64,000 bases of DNA. Origin: an uncultured Bacteroidales bacterium. Lineage in GTDB: Bacteria > Bacteroidota > Bacteroidia > Bacteroidales > Bacteroidaceae. Of the stretch, positions 1 through 7,776 are shown one piece after another. The translations under genes were made by a program, and so were the position numbers. The stretch spans positions 1 to 64,000 of the forward strand of contig CADCBH010000002.1 of assembly GCA_902799655.1 (NCBI GenBank). Direction: 5' to 3'. Position 1 is the first letter of the stretch; each line of letters starts with the position of its first letter. The notes below the pieces were generated by a model. The model did no database searches and had not been told where the DNA came from. It saw nothing but the letters and a program-made list of their open reading frames with translations.

Positions 1-276
1 AAATCACTCACTGGAACATGTGACAAGAAGACTGAGGAATTAAAGAAGGTGCTTAACAACAAGGGTATCTATCTTTCTTGGTGGAACTTCTGGGCAATGA
101 TTATAATGGCAATTACCAGTGTAGGCTATGCCATATATGCTGCATTCAACAGATGCCTATGGGATGAGTTATGGGAGAGACTGTGGTTTCCATTATTAGT
201 GTTATTGTTCTTTGTTTGTTCAATAGGCTTAATGGTCTGGCTCAATCTCAGAGAATATAGAATCCCCAAATACTAA
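1..276 (+). CDS. C-terminal end of an unknown small membrane protein (partial)
   Basis: The frame is open from the first base of the window to the TAA at 274-276, so the gene starts outside; a GTG at 49 is only an internal codon. The visible 91 residues have a charged stretch (TCDKKTEELKK), then two hydrophobic segments at about residues 28-46 and 59-81 separated by a short polar Trp/Arg-rich loop, and end in a basic tail. This suggests a two-helix inner-membrane segment at the end of a longer protein. I do not recognise the family. It lies next to an insertion sequence and is AT-richer than the genes after 2100, which suggests an accessory region. No function is assigned. Confidence 0.55.
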   Translation, partial: KSLTGTCDKKTEELKKVLNNKGIYLSWWNFWAMIIMAITSVGYAIYAAFNRCLWDELWERLWFPLLVLLFFVCSIGLMVWLNLREYRIPKY

Positions 277-311
277 AGCCACTATCTGCAAACTCTGAGA
301 TTGCAAACTGC

Positions 312-319
312 AAAATTAG
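312..319. repeat. Left copy of 8-bp target site duplication
   Basis: AAAATTAG abuts the left end of the insertion sequence and is repeated exactly at 1791-1798. Confidence 0.88.
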
Positions 320-358
320 GGCTCAGCGGATTTACCCGGTTGGTAAAGCTTGAGCTAA

Positions 359-1387
359 TCAAGAATAAAGTGTCGCCAGCCTGTGCATAAAGAACTTGAT
401 GTCTCCGACTCCTCTGAACTGAGTTCTGAAAGCCTTGATTTTGGCGTTGAAGGATTCTGCTGATGCGTTGGTGAGCCTGTCTTGGAAGTAGTTGACGATG
501 GTAGCGTTGTGGTTCTCAAAAGTCTCGATGACCTTGCTGAATCCGTCATCTCCGAAAGCCTCTACCTTATTGTACCATCTGGCCAGATTAAGCCTGGCCT
601 CTGCTGGCTTGGACTTCTTGTTGAAGATGTCCACAAGCTCAAGATAGATGTTGTATGCTTCCTCCAGTTTGGGGAACATCCTGAAGAGGATTGCTGCCCT
701 TTCCTGCTGCTGCGTGTTCCATTTGGTCTTATGCATGAGGATGATGTGACGGCTGCGCGCCATAATCTGTGGCTTTGTCTCTCCATTCTCCATCCGCACA
801 GGCTCCCACTCACCGATAAGATCCTTCTCTGCTCTGTTATGTACAGCCTTGCGCTTGGCACGGTGTTCCTTGATGGCTTTGTTCTCCTCGGCAAGCACCT
901 GCCAGCGGAAGCCTATCCTCATCTGGTCAATGGCATCCGTCACCAGCTGCTGGACATGGAAACGGTCGTTGATGAGCATCGCTTTTGGGAACACCGTCCT
1001 CACGGTCAGCATCATGGCCGAGGACAAATCGGTTGTCACGGTCTTTACCCTACGGCGAATCTCACGGGGGACTTTCTTCAGGATTTCAGATACCGTGTCG
1101 GAGGCAACGCCGCGTACCATCGCTGCCAAGGCCCCCTTGCCGCCATGAGCCGCCTTGTTGGTCAGGATGGTATAGACCTCACCATTCGACAGGCAGGTCT
1201 CGTCCAGGCTCATGTCATCACCGAAGTTGTAGGGGAAAAGCATGTACTCCTCAGCATGTTCCAACTGCTCCCAGTTGCGGTAGTCACTGATCTTCTCCTT
1301 GTACTGCTTGCGAAGAGTCTGACCGTTCAAACCATTGCGGGCTGCAAGCGTGGAAATGCTTATGGGCGTGGACTCAATCTCCCTCTT
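359..1387 (-). CDS. ISL3-type DDE transposase, catalytic part (frame B)
   Basis: Frame B is open from 1387 to its stop at 359; the first conventional start is a TTG at 1330, but coding similarity clearly begins upstream of it (STLAARNGLNGQTLRKQYK, helix-turn-helix-like). Catalytic features of ISL3-type transposases are visible: first Asp in VTTDLSSAM, second Asp in NDRFHVQQ (the D-x-FH signature) and the Glu in ASAESFNAKIK near the C-terminus. The protein should cut and join the element ends together with the frame A product. Expression needs a +1/-2 shift from frame A or reinitiation at a non-ATG codon such as the ATT at 1378 after a purine-rich run. No internal stops are seen. Confidence 0.88.
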   Translation of the reverse strand, partial: KREIESTPISISTLAARNGLNGQTLRKQYKEKISDYRNWEQLEHAEEYMLFPYNFGDDMSLDETCLSNGEVYTILTNKAAHGGKGALAAMVRGVASDTVSEILKKVPREIRRRVKTVTTDLSSAMMLTVRTVFPKAMLINDRFHVQQLVTDAIDQMRIGFRWQVLAEENKAIKEHRAKRKAVHNRAEKDLIGEWEPVRMENGETKPQIMARSRHIILMHKTKWNTQQQERAAILFRMFPKLEEAYNIYLELVDIFNKKSKPAEARLNLARWYNKVEAFGDDGFSKVIETFENHNATIVNYFQDRLTNASAESFNAKIKAFRTQFRGVGDIKFFMHRLATLYS

Positions 1388-1724
1388 TTAAAAAAGAAAC
1401 GAACTCCGCGTTCAGGTGCGTCTCGTCGTATTCGGACAACTCCCACTCGTAGCTGAATATCTCACCCGTGTCCTTGTCCAGCCACTTGCGCTTGCGGACA
1501 TGGAGATAGGTAGCACGGCCTCGGATGGGAAAGTCCTGAATGGTATGGTACTCCCCAAAACCATGCGAGATGACGGAAGAGTTCTTCTTGTCCTCACGCA
1601 TTTGGACCTTCTTCTCGTCGAGCCATATGTCAAAACAAGTATCGGTCTTCTCAAACTTGGCAACATCAAAATTGTCTATCAGCACATCGGGAAGGATGGC
1701 ACGCAGCAATTGGGTATGATTCAT
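1374..1724 (-). CDS. ISAon1-type transposase, N-terminal region (frame A)
   Basis: This 116-residue product matches the separate N-terminal reading frame typical of ISAon1-type elements in Bacteroidota. It starts MNHTQLLRAILPDVL, a short helical segment, and continues into a strand-rich region with YLHVRKRKWLD, probably part of the end-recognition module. The start ATG is 66 bp inside the right end. The frame ends in TGA at 1374-1376. The catalytic frame B opens only after a TAA at 1388-1390, so the two frames overlap by about 11 bp within the purine-rich run AAAAGAGGGAGAT. That arrangement suggests a programmed frameshift or coupled restart joining the frames. Confidence 0.85.
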   Translation of the reverse strand: MNHTQLLRAILPDVLIDNFDVAKFEKTDTCFDIWLDEKKVQMREDKKNSSVISHGFGEYHTIQDFPIRGRATYLHVRKRKWLDKDTGEIFSYEWELSEYDETHLNAEFVSFLKEGD

Positions 1725-1790
1725 GCTGCAAAGGTAACACTTTATTCTTGATTAGCCAAGCTTTCACCAACCGGGTAAATCCGCTGAGCC

Positions 1791-1798
1791 AAAATTAG
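1791..1798. repeat. Right copy of 8-bp target site duplication
   Basis: AAAATTAG directly follows the right inverted repeat and matches 312-319. Confidence 0.88.
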
Positions 1799-1860
1799 GA
1801 GTCAAGGAACGCCAAAACAATAATTATCACGCCAAAAACACGCCAATTTGGTATAAAAGA

Positions 1861-1898
1861 AATCCGCTAAGTACTGATTTTCAGCGACTTAGCGGATT
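1861..1898 (-). terminator. Intrinsic terminator of tRNA-Gln
   Basis: AATCCGCTAAGT (1861-1872) and ACTTAGCGGATT (1887-1898) form a perfect 12-bp stem with a 14-base loop. In the minus direction it is followed by TCTTTTAT, as expected for an intrinsic terminator just downstream of the tRNA. Confidence 0.85.
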
Positions 1899-1904
1899 AA
1901 TCTG

Positions 1905-1975
1905 TTGGGGTACCCGGACTCGAACCAGGAAAGGCAGGACCAGAATCTGCAGTGTTACCATTACACCATACCCCA
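1905..1975 (-). tRNA. tRNA-Gln (anticodon CTG)
   Basis: On the minus strand the 71-nt sequence starts TGGGGTATGGTGTAATGG and ends CGGGTACCCCA. The 7-bp acceptor stem TGGGGTA/TACCCCA, a D-arm and a T-arm containing GGTTCGAGTCC are all present. The anticodon loop reads TTCTGGT, giving anticodon CTG for the codon CAG. Position 31/39 at the loop end appears to be an A-C mismatch. CCA is not encoded; the three bases after the discriminator are CAG. It has its own promoter and terminator. Confidence 0.93.
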
Positions 1976-1980
1976 AGCTG

Positions 1981-2011
1981 CAAAGGTACGACTTTTTTCG
2001 GAACTGACAAA
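1981..2011 (-). promoter_or_regulatory. Promoter of tRNA-Gln
   Basis: On the minus strand a TTTG (2011-2008) is followed after 19 bp by TACCTTTG (1988-1981). This is a full match to the Bacteroidota primary sigma promoter, 5 bp before the tRNA 5' end. Confidence 0.85.
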
Positions 2012-2082
2012 AAAAAATGGCATTTTTTTATTAAAAAGCGCAAAAAAAAGACTTACGCCGCCTTTTTTCAGACAATAATTAG

Positions 2083-2090
2083 TATCTTTG
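2083..2090 (+). promoter_or_regulatory. -7 box upstream of rsfS
   Basis: TATCTTTG matches TAnnTTTG, 25 bp before the rsfS ATG. The expected upstream element falls in a T-run (2061-2069) without a clear TTTG. Confidence 0.6.
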
Positions 2091-2115
2091 TGCCTTAATA
2101 ACCGGAATATTGTTA

Positions 2116-2472
2116 ATGGAACAAAAATTGGAATTAGTAGACACCGTCGTCAAAGGAATACAAGAGAAGAAAGGACAGCGCATCGTCGTGGCTGACCTGA
2201 CAGCTATTGATGGCGCTATTTGCAGCTATTTTGTCATTTGTCAAGGCAGTTCGCCTACGCAGGTAGAGGCCATCGCAGAGTCGGTAGGGGAGACTGCCAG
2301 GCTGACACTGGGTGAGAAACCTACCAAGGTAGTCGGCATGGGCAATGCCCAATGGGTGGCAATGGATTATGTGGACGTGATGGTGCATGTCTTCATGCCC
2401 GAGACACGCGACTACTACGATCTGGAGCATCTGTGGGAGGATGCCCCCATGCAGTGGATAGCTGAAGATTGA
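2116..2472 (+). CDS. rsfS: Ribosome silencing factor RsfS (Iojap family)
   Basis: The product is about 118 residues, the usual RsfS length. RsfS binds ribosomal protein uL14 on the large subunit and blocks joining of the 30S subunit when nutrients are short. Family hallmarks are CSYFVICQGSSPTQVEAIAE, then a conserved GxxxAQWVAMDYVDVMVHVF stretch and the C-terminal RDYYDLEHLWEDAP. ATG at 2116 is preferred to the TTG two codons upstream because the ATG is conventional. It heads a run of closely spaced plus-strand genes (rsfS, ftsH, cdsA), an order common in Bacteroidota. A Bacteroidota -7 box lies 25 bp upstream. Confidence 0.95.
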   Translation: MEQKLELVDTVVKGIQEKKGQRIVVADLTAIDGAICSYFVICQGSSPTQVEAIAESVGETARLTLGEKPTKVVGMGNAQWVAMDYVDVMVHVFMPETRDYYDLEHLWEDAPMQWIAED

Positions 2473-2515
2473 GAGTGAACAAGAACAACTATATATAATA
2501 AGGTAATAAGGAACA

Positions 2516-4576
2516 TTGGAACAGAAGAATAATACACCGCAGCGACCTCGATTTAACATGTCGTGGATCTATGGTCTGGTAATCGTGGCTATCCTGGCCA
2601 TCTACTTTACCCAAGGTCAGGAGAAGTCGAGCATCAATACCCAAGTGACCTACTCGGACTTTAAGGTCATGGTTGACAAGGGCTACGCCCAGGAGATCGT
2701 CGTCTATAAATACCAGAACATTCTGGAGATGTATGTCAAGCCTGAGCATATCCGTGATGTGTTCCACCAAGGGGTGCAGCAGACGGGTAATAATCCCAGT
2801 ATCACTGTGGCCATCGGCAGTACCGACCAGGTAGAGCAGTTCGTCAACCAAGCCTGTGAGGAGAAGAAGTTCGAAGGAAAGTTCTCGTATGACAATACCA
2901 AGGACAATGACTTCTTCAGTTCACTGGTGATGAATGTGCTGTTCTTTGGCGGTATCATCCTGCTGTGGATGTTTATCATGCGCCGTATGGGTGGCGGTGG
3001 AGCCATGGGCGGTAGTGGCATCTTCAATGTCGGCAAGTCGAAGGCACAGATGTATGAGAAGGGTGGCGAACTGGGTATCACCTTCAAGGATGTGGCCGGA
3101 CAGGCTGGTGCCAAGCAGGAGATGCAGGAGATTGTGGACTTCCTGAAGAGTCCGCAGAAATATACCGATTTGGGTGGTAAGATTCCCAAGGGTGCCTTGC
3201 TCGTAGGTCCTCCGGGAACCGGTAAGACACTGTTGGCCAAGGCGGTAGCCGGTGAGGCAGGAGTGCCCTTCTTCTCGATGTCGGGTTCCGACTTTGTGGA
3301 GATGTTTGTGGGTGTTGGTGCTTCGCGTGTGCGTGACCTCTTTGAGAAAGCCAAGACGAAGGCTCCCTGTATCATCTTCATCGACGAAATCGATGCTGTG
3401 GGTCGTGCCCGTTCGAAGAATCCAGCGATGGGTGGCAACGACGAGCGCGAGAACACACTGAATGCCCTGCTGACTGAGATGGACGGCTTTGGTACTAATA
3501 GCGGTATCATCACCCTTGCAGCCACCAACCGTGCTGATATGCTCGACTCGGCCCTGTTGCGTGCAGGACGCTTCGATCGTCAGATTCATGTGGATCTGCC
3601 CGACCTGAATGAGCGCAAGGAGGTCTTTGTGGTACATCTGAAACCTCTCAAGCTCGATAATAGCGTGGATATTGACTTCCTCGCCCGTCAGACCCCTGGT
3701 TTCTCGGGTGCCGACATCGCCAATGTCTGTAACGAGGCTGCCCTGATAGCCGCTCGTCATAACCGTGAGGCCGTCGGCAAGCAGGACTTCCTGGATGCCG
3801 TTGACCGTATCATCGGTGGTCTGGAGAAGAAGACCAAGGTGATGACGGAGGCTGAGAAGAAATCGATTGCCATCCATGAGGCTGGTCATGCCACCATCTC
3901 GTGGTTTACCGAGTTTGCCAATCCCCTGGTGAAGGTGAGCATCGTACCCCGTGGTCGTGCCCTGGGCGCTGCCTGGTATCTGCCCGAGGAGCGTGTGCTG
4001 CAAACCAAGGAGGCCATGCTCGACGAGATGTGCTCGCTCTTGGGTGGACGTGCTGCCGAGGAACTCTTTATCGGACATATCTCGACGGGAGCAATGAACG
4101 ACTTGGAGCGTACCACCAAGCAGGCCTATGGCATGGTCGCCTATGCAGGTATGAGTGAGAAGCTGCCCAACCTGTGCTACTATAACAATCAGGAATACCA
4201 GTTCCAGCGTCCTTATTCAGAGACGACTGCCAAGATCATGGACGACGAGGTGCTGAAGATGGTCAACGAACAGTACGAGCGTGCCAAGCAAATCCTGGAG
4301 GAGCACAAGGACGGTCATGCCCAACTGGCTCAGTTGCTGGTTGATCGTGAGGTCATCTTCGCTGAGGATGTAGAGAAAATCTTCGGCAAGCGCCCCTGGA
4401 CGAGTCGTGCTGAGGAACTGATAGAAGCCCAGCAGCGTGCCGAGGCCGAAGCCATGGCTGAGCGCCGAGCCAAGGAACTGGGATTACTGCCTGAGAAGCC
4501 AGCGTCTTCGGAAGAACCAGAGACTCCTGATACTCCTGAGACTCCAGATAGTCAGGCATCAAGCGAAACCAACTAA
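2516..4576 (+). CDS. ftsH: ATP-dependent zinc metalloprotease FtsH
   Basis: Membrane-bound AAA+ protease that extracts and degrades membrane and regulatory proteins. Two transmembrane helices (about residues 16-32 and 136-157) flank a periplasmic domain. The AAA module has Walker A GPPGTGKT (about 231), Walker B IIFIDEID (about 286) and the arginine-finger region [10 protein letters not shown]. The zinc protease motif HEAGH lies at about 454-458. The start appears to be TTG at 2516; the next ATG (2558, MSWIYG) would leave almost nothing before the first helix. The C-terminal tail is low complexity, with Glu/Thr/Pro/Asp triplets encoded by a 9-bp tandem repeat. It sits between rsfS and cdsA, probably co-transcribed. 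Confidence 0.96.
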   Translation: MEQKNNTPQRPRFNMSWIYGLVIVAILAIYFTQGQEKSSINTQVTYSDFKVMVDKGYAQEIVVYKYQNILEMYVKPEHIRDVFHQGVQQTGNNPSITVAIGSTDQVEQFVNQACEEKKFEGKFSYDNTKDNDFFSSLVMNVLFFGGIILLWMFIMRRMGGGGAMGGSGIFNVGKSKAQMYEKGGELGITFKDVAGQAGAKQEMQEIVDFLKSPQKYTDLGGKIPKGALLVGPPGTGKTLLAKAVAGEAGVPFFSMSGSDFVEMFVGVGASRVRDLFEKAKTKAPCIIFIDEIDAVGRARSKNPAMGGNDERENTLNALLTEMDGFGTNSGIITLAATNRADMLDSALLRAGRFDRQIHVDLPDLNERKEVFVVHLKPLKLDNSVDIDFLARQTPGFSGADIANVCNEAALIAARHNREAVGKQDFLDAVDRIIGGLEKKTKVMTEAEKKSIAIHEAGHATISWFTEFANPLVKVSIVPRGRALGAAWYLPEERVLQTKEAMLDEMCSLLGGRAAEELFIGHISTGAMNDLERTTKQAYGMVAYAGMSEKLPNLCYYNNQEYQFQRPYSETTAKIMDDEVLKMVNEQYERAKQILEEHKDGHAQLAQLLVDREVIFAEDVEKIFGKRPWTSRAEELIEAQQRAEAEAMAERRAKELGLLPEKPASSEEPETPDTPETPDSQASSETN
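4520..4554 (+). repeat. 9-bp tandem repeat in the ftsH tail
   Basis: ACTCC recurs at 4523, 4532 and 4541, with a diverged AGTCA at 4550, an exact 9-bp step. The units encode alternating ETP/DTP triplets, so array growth keeps the frame. Confidence 0.75.
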
Positions 4577-4584
4577 TCATCAAT

Positions 4585-5436
4585 ATGAAAAACTTTATTG
4601 TCAGAACAATCACAGGCATCATTTTCGTGGCAGCCGTTGTCGCCAGTTTTCTGCGCCCAGAGGCCATGGTGCTGTTGTTTAGCATCGTCACGGGCTTGAC
4701 AGTTTGGGAGTTTACCGGACTGGTCAATGCGCGTGAACACGTCAACGTCAACCGCTTCATCTCTACTGTGGCGGCAGTCTACTTCTTCTTTGCCATGACA
4801 TACTATTGTAGCGATATGTATGCAGGCATTGCCAAGTCAGTGGTGTTTATCCCATATCTGGTGACCATCATCTACCTGCTGGTGGCCGAGCTCTATCTGA
4901 AGCAGGCCGACCCCATACAGGACTGGGCCTATACCATGCTGCCTCAATTCTATATCGCATTGCCCTTCTCGCTACTCAATGTGCTGGCGTTCAATGCCAC
5001 CAGCGAGGGCTTTGTGACATTCAATACACTGCTCCCGCTGAGCGTGTTCATCTTCCTTTGGGTCAACGACTCGGGCGCCTACTGCGTGGGTTCGCTGATA
5101 GGTCGTCATAAGCTGTTCCCCCGTATCTCTCCGGGAAAGTCGTGGGAGGGTAGCATCGGTGGTGCCGTCTTCGTACTGGCGGCAGCCTTTGCCATCAGCT
5201 ATTTCCTCGACAAGGAACAGATGCTTACGATGCCTGCATGGTTGGGACTCGGCCTTGTGGTGGTAGTCTTTGGCACGTGGGGCGACCTGGTAGAGAGTCT
5301 CTTCAAGCGTACACTGGGTATCAAGGACTCGGGCAACATCCTGCCAGGACATGGTGGCATGCTCGATCGCTTCGACTCTTCGCTGCTTGCCATCCCTGCT
5401 GCTGTCGTCTATCTGTACACACTATCCATGTTCTAA
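4585..5436 (+). CDS. cdsA: Phosphatidate cytidylyltransferase (CDP-diglyceride synthase)
   Basis: Converts phosphatidic acid and CTP to CDP-diacylglycerol, the precursor of membrane phospholipids. The 283-residue protein is hydrophobic throughout, with about eight membrane helices. The family signature near the C-terminus is visible: a SLFKRTLGIKDSG segment, LPGHGGMLDR and FDS, holding the metal-binding acidic residues. SWEGS in the preceding loop is also typical. It starts 8 bp after the ftsH stop, and the gene after it starts 4 bp after its own stop, so it lies inside one operon. Confidence 0.95.
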   Translation: MKNFIVRTITGIIFVAAVVASFLRPEAMVLLFSIVTGLTVWEFTGLVNAREHVNVNRFISTVAAVYFFFAMTYYCSDMYAGIAKSVVFIPYLVTIIYLLVAELYLKQADPIQDWAYTMLPQFYIALPFSLLNVLAFNATSEGFVTFNTLLPLSVFIFLWVNDSGAYCVGSLIGRHKLFPRISPGKSWEGSIGGAVFVLAAAFAISYFLDKEQMLTMPAWLGLGLVVVVFGTWGDLVESLFKRTLGIKDSGNILPGHGGMLDRFDSSLLAIPAAVVYLYTLSMF

Positions 5437-5440
5437 TGAT

Positions 5441-6397
5441 ATGAAAAAGCTATTAACTATAATCCTTTGCGCAGTGCTGGCATGTCACGCCAATGCTGCC
5501 GAACCCGTCAAACAATATGGTCAGTTGCAAGTGAAGGGCAGCCAGCTATGCGACCAACAGGGCAACCCTGTCATTCTGAGAGGTGTCAGTCTGGGTTGGC
5601 ACAACCTGTGGCCCCGCTTCTATAACAAGAAGGCGGTACAATCACTCAAGGAGGACTGGAACTGTTCGGTAGTACGTGCTGCCATGGGTATCATGATAGA
5701 AGACAACTATCTGGAGAATCCCTCATATGCCATGCAGTGTATGACCCCTGTCATCGAGTCGGCTATCAAGCAGAATATCTATGTCATCATCGACTGGCAT
5801 TCTCATCTTCTGAAGACGAAGGAAGCTAAGGCGTTCTTTGGTAAGATGGCTCAGAAATACGGCAAATTCCCACATGTCATCTACGAGATATACAACGAAC
5901 CCGTGGAGGACACATGGGCCGATCTGAAGAAGTATGCCGCTGAGGTGATTGGTGAGATACGAAAGTATGATGCTGACAATATCGTACTCGTAGGTTGTCC
6001 ACATTGGGACCAGGACATCCATCTGGTCGCTGAGAGTCCGCTGATAGGCTTTAGCAATGTGATGTACACAGTCCATTTCTATGCTGCCACACATGGTGAC
6101 TATCTGCGTGAACGTACAGAGGCTGCTGTGAAGAAGGGCATACCTGTATTCATCTCAGAATGTGGCGCCACCGAGGCGTCTGGCGATGGAAAAATCGACC
6201 CTGTCTCTGAGGAGAAATGGATACAGATGTGTGAGCGTCTGGGCATCAGCTGGGTCTGCTGGTCGCTGAGTGACAAAAACGAGAGCAGCTCGATGCTGCT
6301 GCCACGTGCCACAGCCACTGGTCCGTGGCCCGATGATGTCATTAAGGATTATGGTAAACTGGTGAAGCAGTTACTGAAAAAATACAATAAGCAATGA
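5441..6397 (+). CDS. Secreted GH5 endoglucanase (cellulase)
   Basis: A 318-residue protein with a signal peptide (MKKLLTIILCAVLACHANA) and one GH5 catalytic domain of the subfamily 2 type. Retaining GH5 enzymes cut beta-1,4-glucans. Acid/base Glu is about residue 153 (IYNEPV) and nucleophile Glu about 240 (FISECGA). RGVSLGWHN near the N-terminus and IDWHSH also match. No carbohydrate-binding module or sorting domain is seen, so a periplasmic or surface location cannot be decided. ATG at 5441 is chosen because the longer open frame runs back into cdsA and lacks a signal peptide. It overlaps the next gene by 4 bp (ATGA). Confidence 0.92.
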   Translation: MKKLLTIILCAVLACHANAAEPVKQYGQLQVKGSQLCDQQGNPVILRGVSLGWHNLWPRFYNKKAVQSLKEDWNCSVVRAAMGIMIEDNYLENPSYAMQCMTPVIESAIKQNIYVIIDWHSHLLKTKEAKAFFGKMAQKYGKFPHVIYEIYNEPVEDTWADLKKYAAEVIGEIRKYDADNIVLVGCPHWDQDIHLVAESPLIGFSNVMYTVHFYAATHGDYLRERTEAAVKKGIPVFISECGATEASGDGKIDPVSEEKWIQMCERLGISWVCWSLSDKNESSSMLLPRATATGPWPDDVIKDYGKLVKQLLKKYNKQ

Positions 6398-6948
6398 CTA
6401 AGGAACAAGAGAAACTGGTGACGTCGACCATGGGATATGTGGTGACGCTGGCCCGACAATACAAGAGTGATATCCTCTCTACTGACGACCTGGTGAGCGA
6501 GGGTAGTATCGGTCTGATGAAGGCTGCGGAGAAATATGACCCATCGCGTGGCAAACCCTTTGTAACCTTTGCTGCGGGATATATCCGTCGCAGCATTGAG
6601 ACTGCTATTGAAAAGGTGACAGTTGATGTCGAGACACGTTCTACCGACGAGTCAATTCCCATTGGCAGTCGCAATAACTATACGCTGCTCAACGTACTTG
6701 AAGACCACGATGCTCCGAAGGCTGACCTGATAGCTGAACAGACGACACTAAGCGATGACCTGTTGCGAGGATTTGGTGTGCTCAACGGACGGGAGCAGCA
6801 GGTGGTGAAACGCTATTTCGGTGTTGATGGCGAGCGACAGACGATGGCTGAGATTGCCGCCATTCTGGGACTGAAGCGTGAACGCGTGCGCCAGATTCGC
6901 AATCAGGCACTGCGTAAACTGAGAAAAGAAGCGAGGAAAGATTCATGA
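6394..6948 (+). CDS. Small sigma-70 family RNA polymerase sigma factor
   Basis: At 184 residues this is far shorter than RpoD. Region 2 is clear (DDLVSEGSIGLMKAAEKYDP, then FVTFAAGYIRRSIE, the -10 recognition helix and core-binding part). Region 4 has NGREQQVVKRYFG and a helix-turn-helix ending KRERVRQIRNQALRKLR. Region 1 is missing and region 3 is reduced to a short linker. It is more like RpoD than like ECF factors, and no anti-sigma gene is adjacent. Start and stop overlap both neighbours by 4 bp (ATGA), so its translation is probably coupled to the cellulase gene and to the DUF4886 gene. The promoters it recognises are unknown. Confidence 0.88.
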   Translation: MTKEQEKLVTSTMGYVVTLARQYKSDILSTDDLVSEGSIGLMKAAEKYDPSRGKPFVTFAAGYIRRSIETAIEKVTVDVETRSTDESIPIGSRNNYTLLNVLEDHDAPKADLIAEQTTLSDDLLRGFGVLNGREQQVVKRYFGVDGERQTMAEIAAILGLKRERVRQIRNQALRKLRKEARKDS

Positions 6949-7772
6949 TGAGACTGGTAGCGTTTGTATTTTTATATCTATTTGCCTTCTTGCCTTCCAA
7001 TGCGAAGGTCATCAAGGTGTTGGCCATTGGCAATAGTTTCTCACAGGATGCTGTAGAACAGTATCTCTATGAGTTGGCTGCCGCTCAGGGTGACTCCCTG
7101 GTGATTGGTAATGCGTATATTGGAGGCTGTTCGATAGATACCCACTACGACAACCTGCTCAACGATAATCCTAACTACGTCTATCGTAAAGTGGTGGGAG
7201 GCGTCAAGGCTGTCAAAAATAAGGTCAGTCTGCGTGCCATCATCCGTGACGAACAGTGGGATGTCATCAGCCTGCAACAAGCCAGCCAATTGTCGGGTGT
7301 CGCTTCAAGCTATGGCAATCTGCCACAGCTGAAACGTCTGGTGCAAAGCTACACGACCAACCTGCATGTGCAGTTTGTATGGCACATGACGTGGGCTTAT
7401 GCCGAGGATTTCTCTTCTGATCGCTATGCCCCGTATGACTACGACCAACGCAAGATGTATAGCATGATTGTCAGCACCATGCTTAACGTATTGCCTACTG
7501 TCGGCATCACACGTATTATCCCCAGTGGCATCGCCATCCAGCTGGCACGTTATCGCCTGGGTGATGTACTCAATCGTGATGGTTTCCACTTGTCATATAC
7601 GTTGGGGCGCTATACAGCAGCCTGTACGTGGTGTGAGTGTCTCACGGGCAGAATAATAGACGGTAACCGTTATTGGCCGGCTACCGTCACTGAGGAAGAG
7701 GCTGTCATTTGCCAAGAGGCCGCTCATGAAGCCGTTTTCATGCAGCAGAGCGGCCGTTATATGGTCTTCTGA
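6945..7772 (+). CDS. DUF4886 (SGNH-like) exported protein
   Basis: A 275-residue protein with an N-terminal signal peptide (RLVAFVFLYLFAFLPSNA). The mature part starts KVLAIGNSFSQDAVEQYL; GNSFS is the block I serine motif of SGNH-type hydrolases found in DUF4886 proteins. Later blocks include ISLQQASQLSG and a Asp-x-x-His near the C-terminus (NRDGFHLS). The family is often found beside polysaccharide-degrading enzymes and may be an esterase; that activity is inferred. It overlaps the sigma factor gene by 4 bp and ends 4 bp before the convergent DUF5020 gene. Confidence 0.85.
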   Translation: MMRLVAFVFLYLFAFLPSNAKVIKVLAIGNSFSQDAVEQYLYELAAAQGDSLVIGNAYIGGCSIDTHYDNLLNDNPNYVYRKVVGGVKAVKNKVSLRAIIRDEQWDVISLQQASQLSGVASSYGNLPQLKRLVQSYTTNLHVQFVWHMTWAYAEDFSSDRYAPYDYDQRKMYSMIVSTMLNVLPTVGITRIIPSGIAIQLARYRLGDVLNRDGFHLSYTLGRYTAACTWCECLTGRIIDGNRYWPATVTEEEAVICQEAAHEAVFMQQSGRYMVF

Positions 7773-7776
7773 ATCC

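Larger units (their letters stand above)
320..1790 (-). mobile_element. Complete ISL3-type (ISAon1-like) insertion sequence
   Basis: The element is 1471 bp. The left end at 320 and the reverse complement of the right end at 1790 both begin GGCTCAGCGGATTTACCC; the first 25 bases are identical and the match continues imperfectly for about 53 bp, to the shared AATAAAGTG. It is flanked by the 8-bp direct repeat AAAATTAG (312-319 and 1791-1798), the target duplication size expected for ISL3-type elements. Removing the element and one repeat copy rejoins plain AT-rich intergenic DNA. Both transposase frames read on the minus strand and fill the element. Intact ends, target duplication and frames suggest a recent and possibly active insertion. 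Confidence 0.93.

Noticed and set aside
482-1456. 324-codon plus-strand frame across the insertion sequence
   Set aside because: It lies opposite the transposase frames, which carry the DDE motifs; no resemblance to any protein.
1861-1898. Similarity of the tRNA terminator arm (AGCGGATT) to the insertion sequence end
   Set aside because: Eight shared bases are too few; the real IS boundary is fixed by the target duplication at 1791.
2921-4078. 385-codon minus-strand frame opposite ftsH
   Set aside because: It is the complement of an unmistakable FtsH coding sequence.
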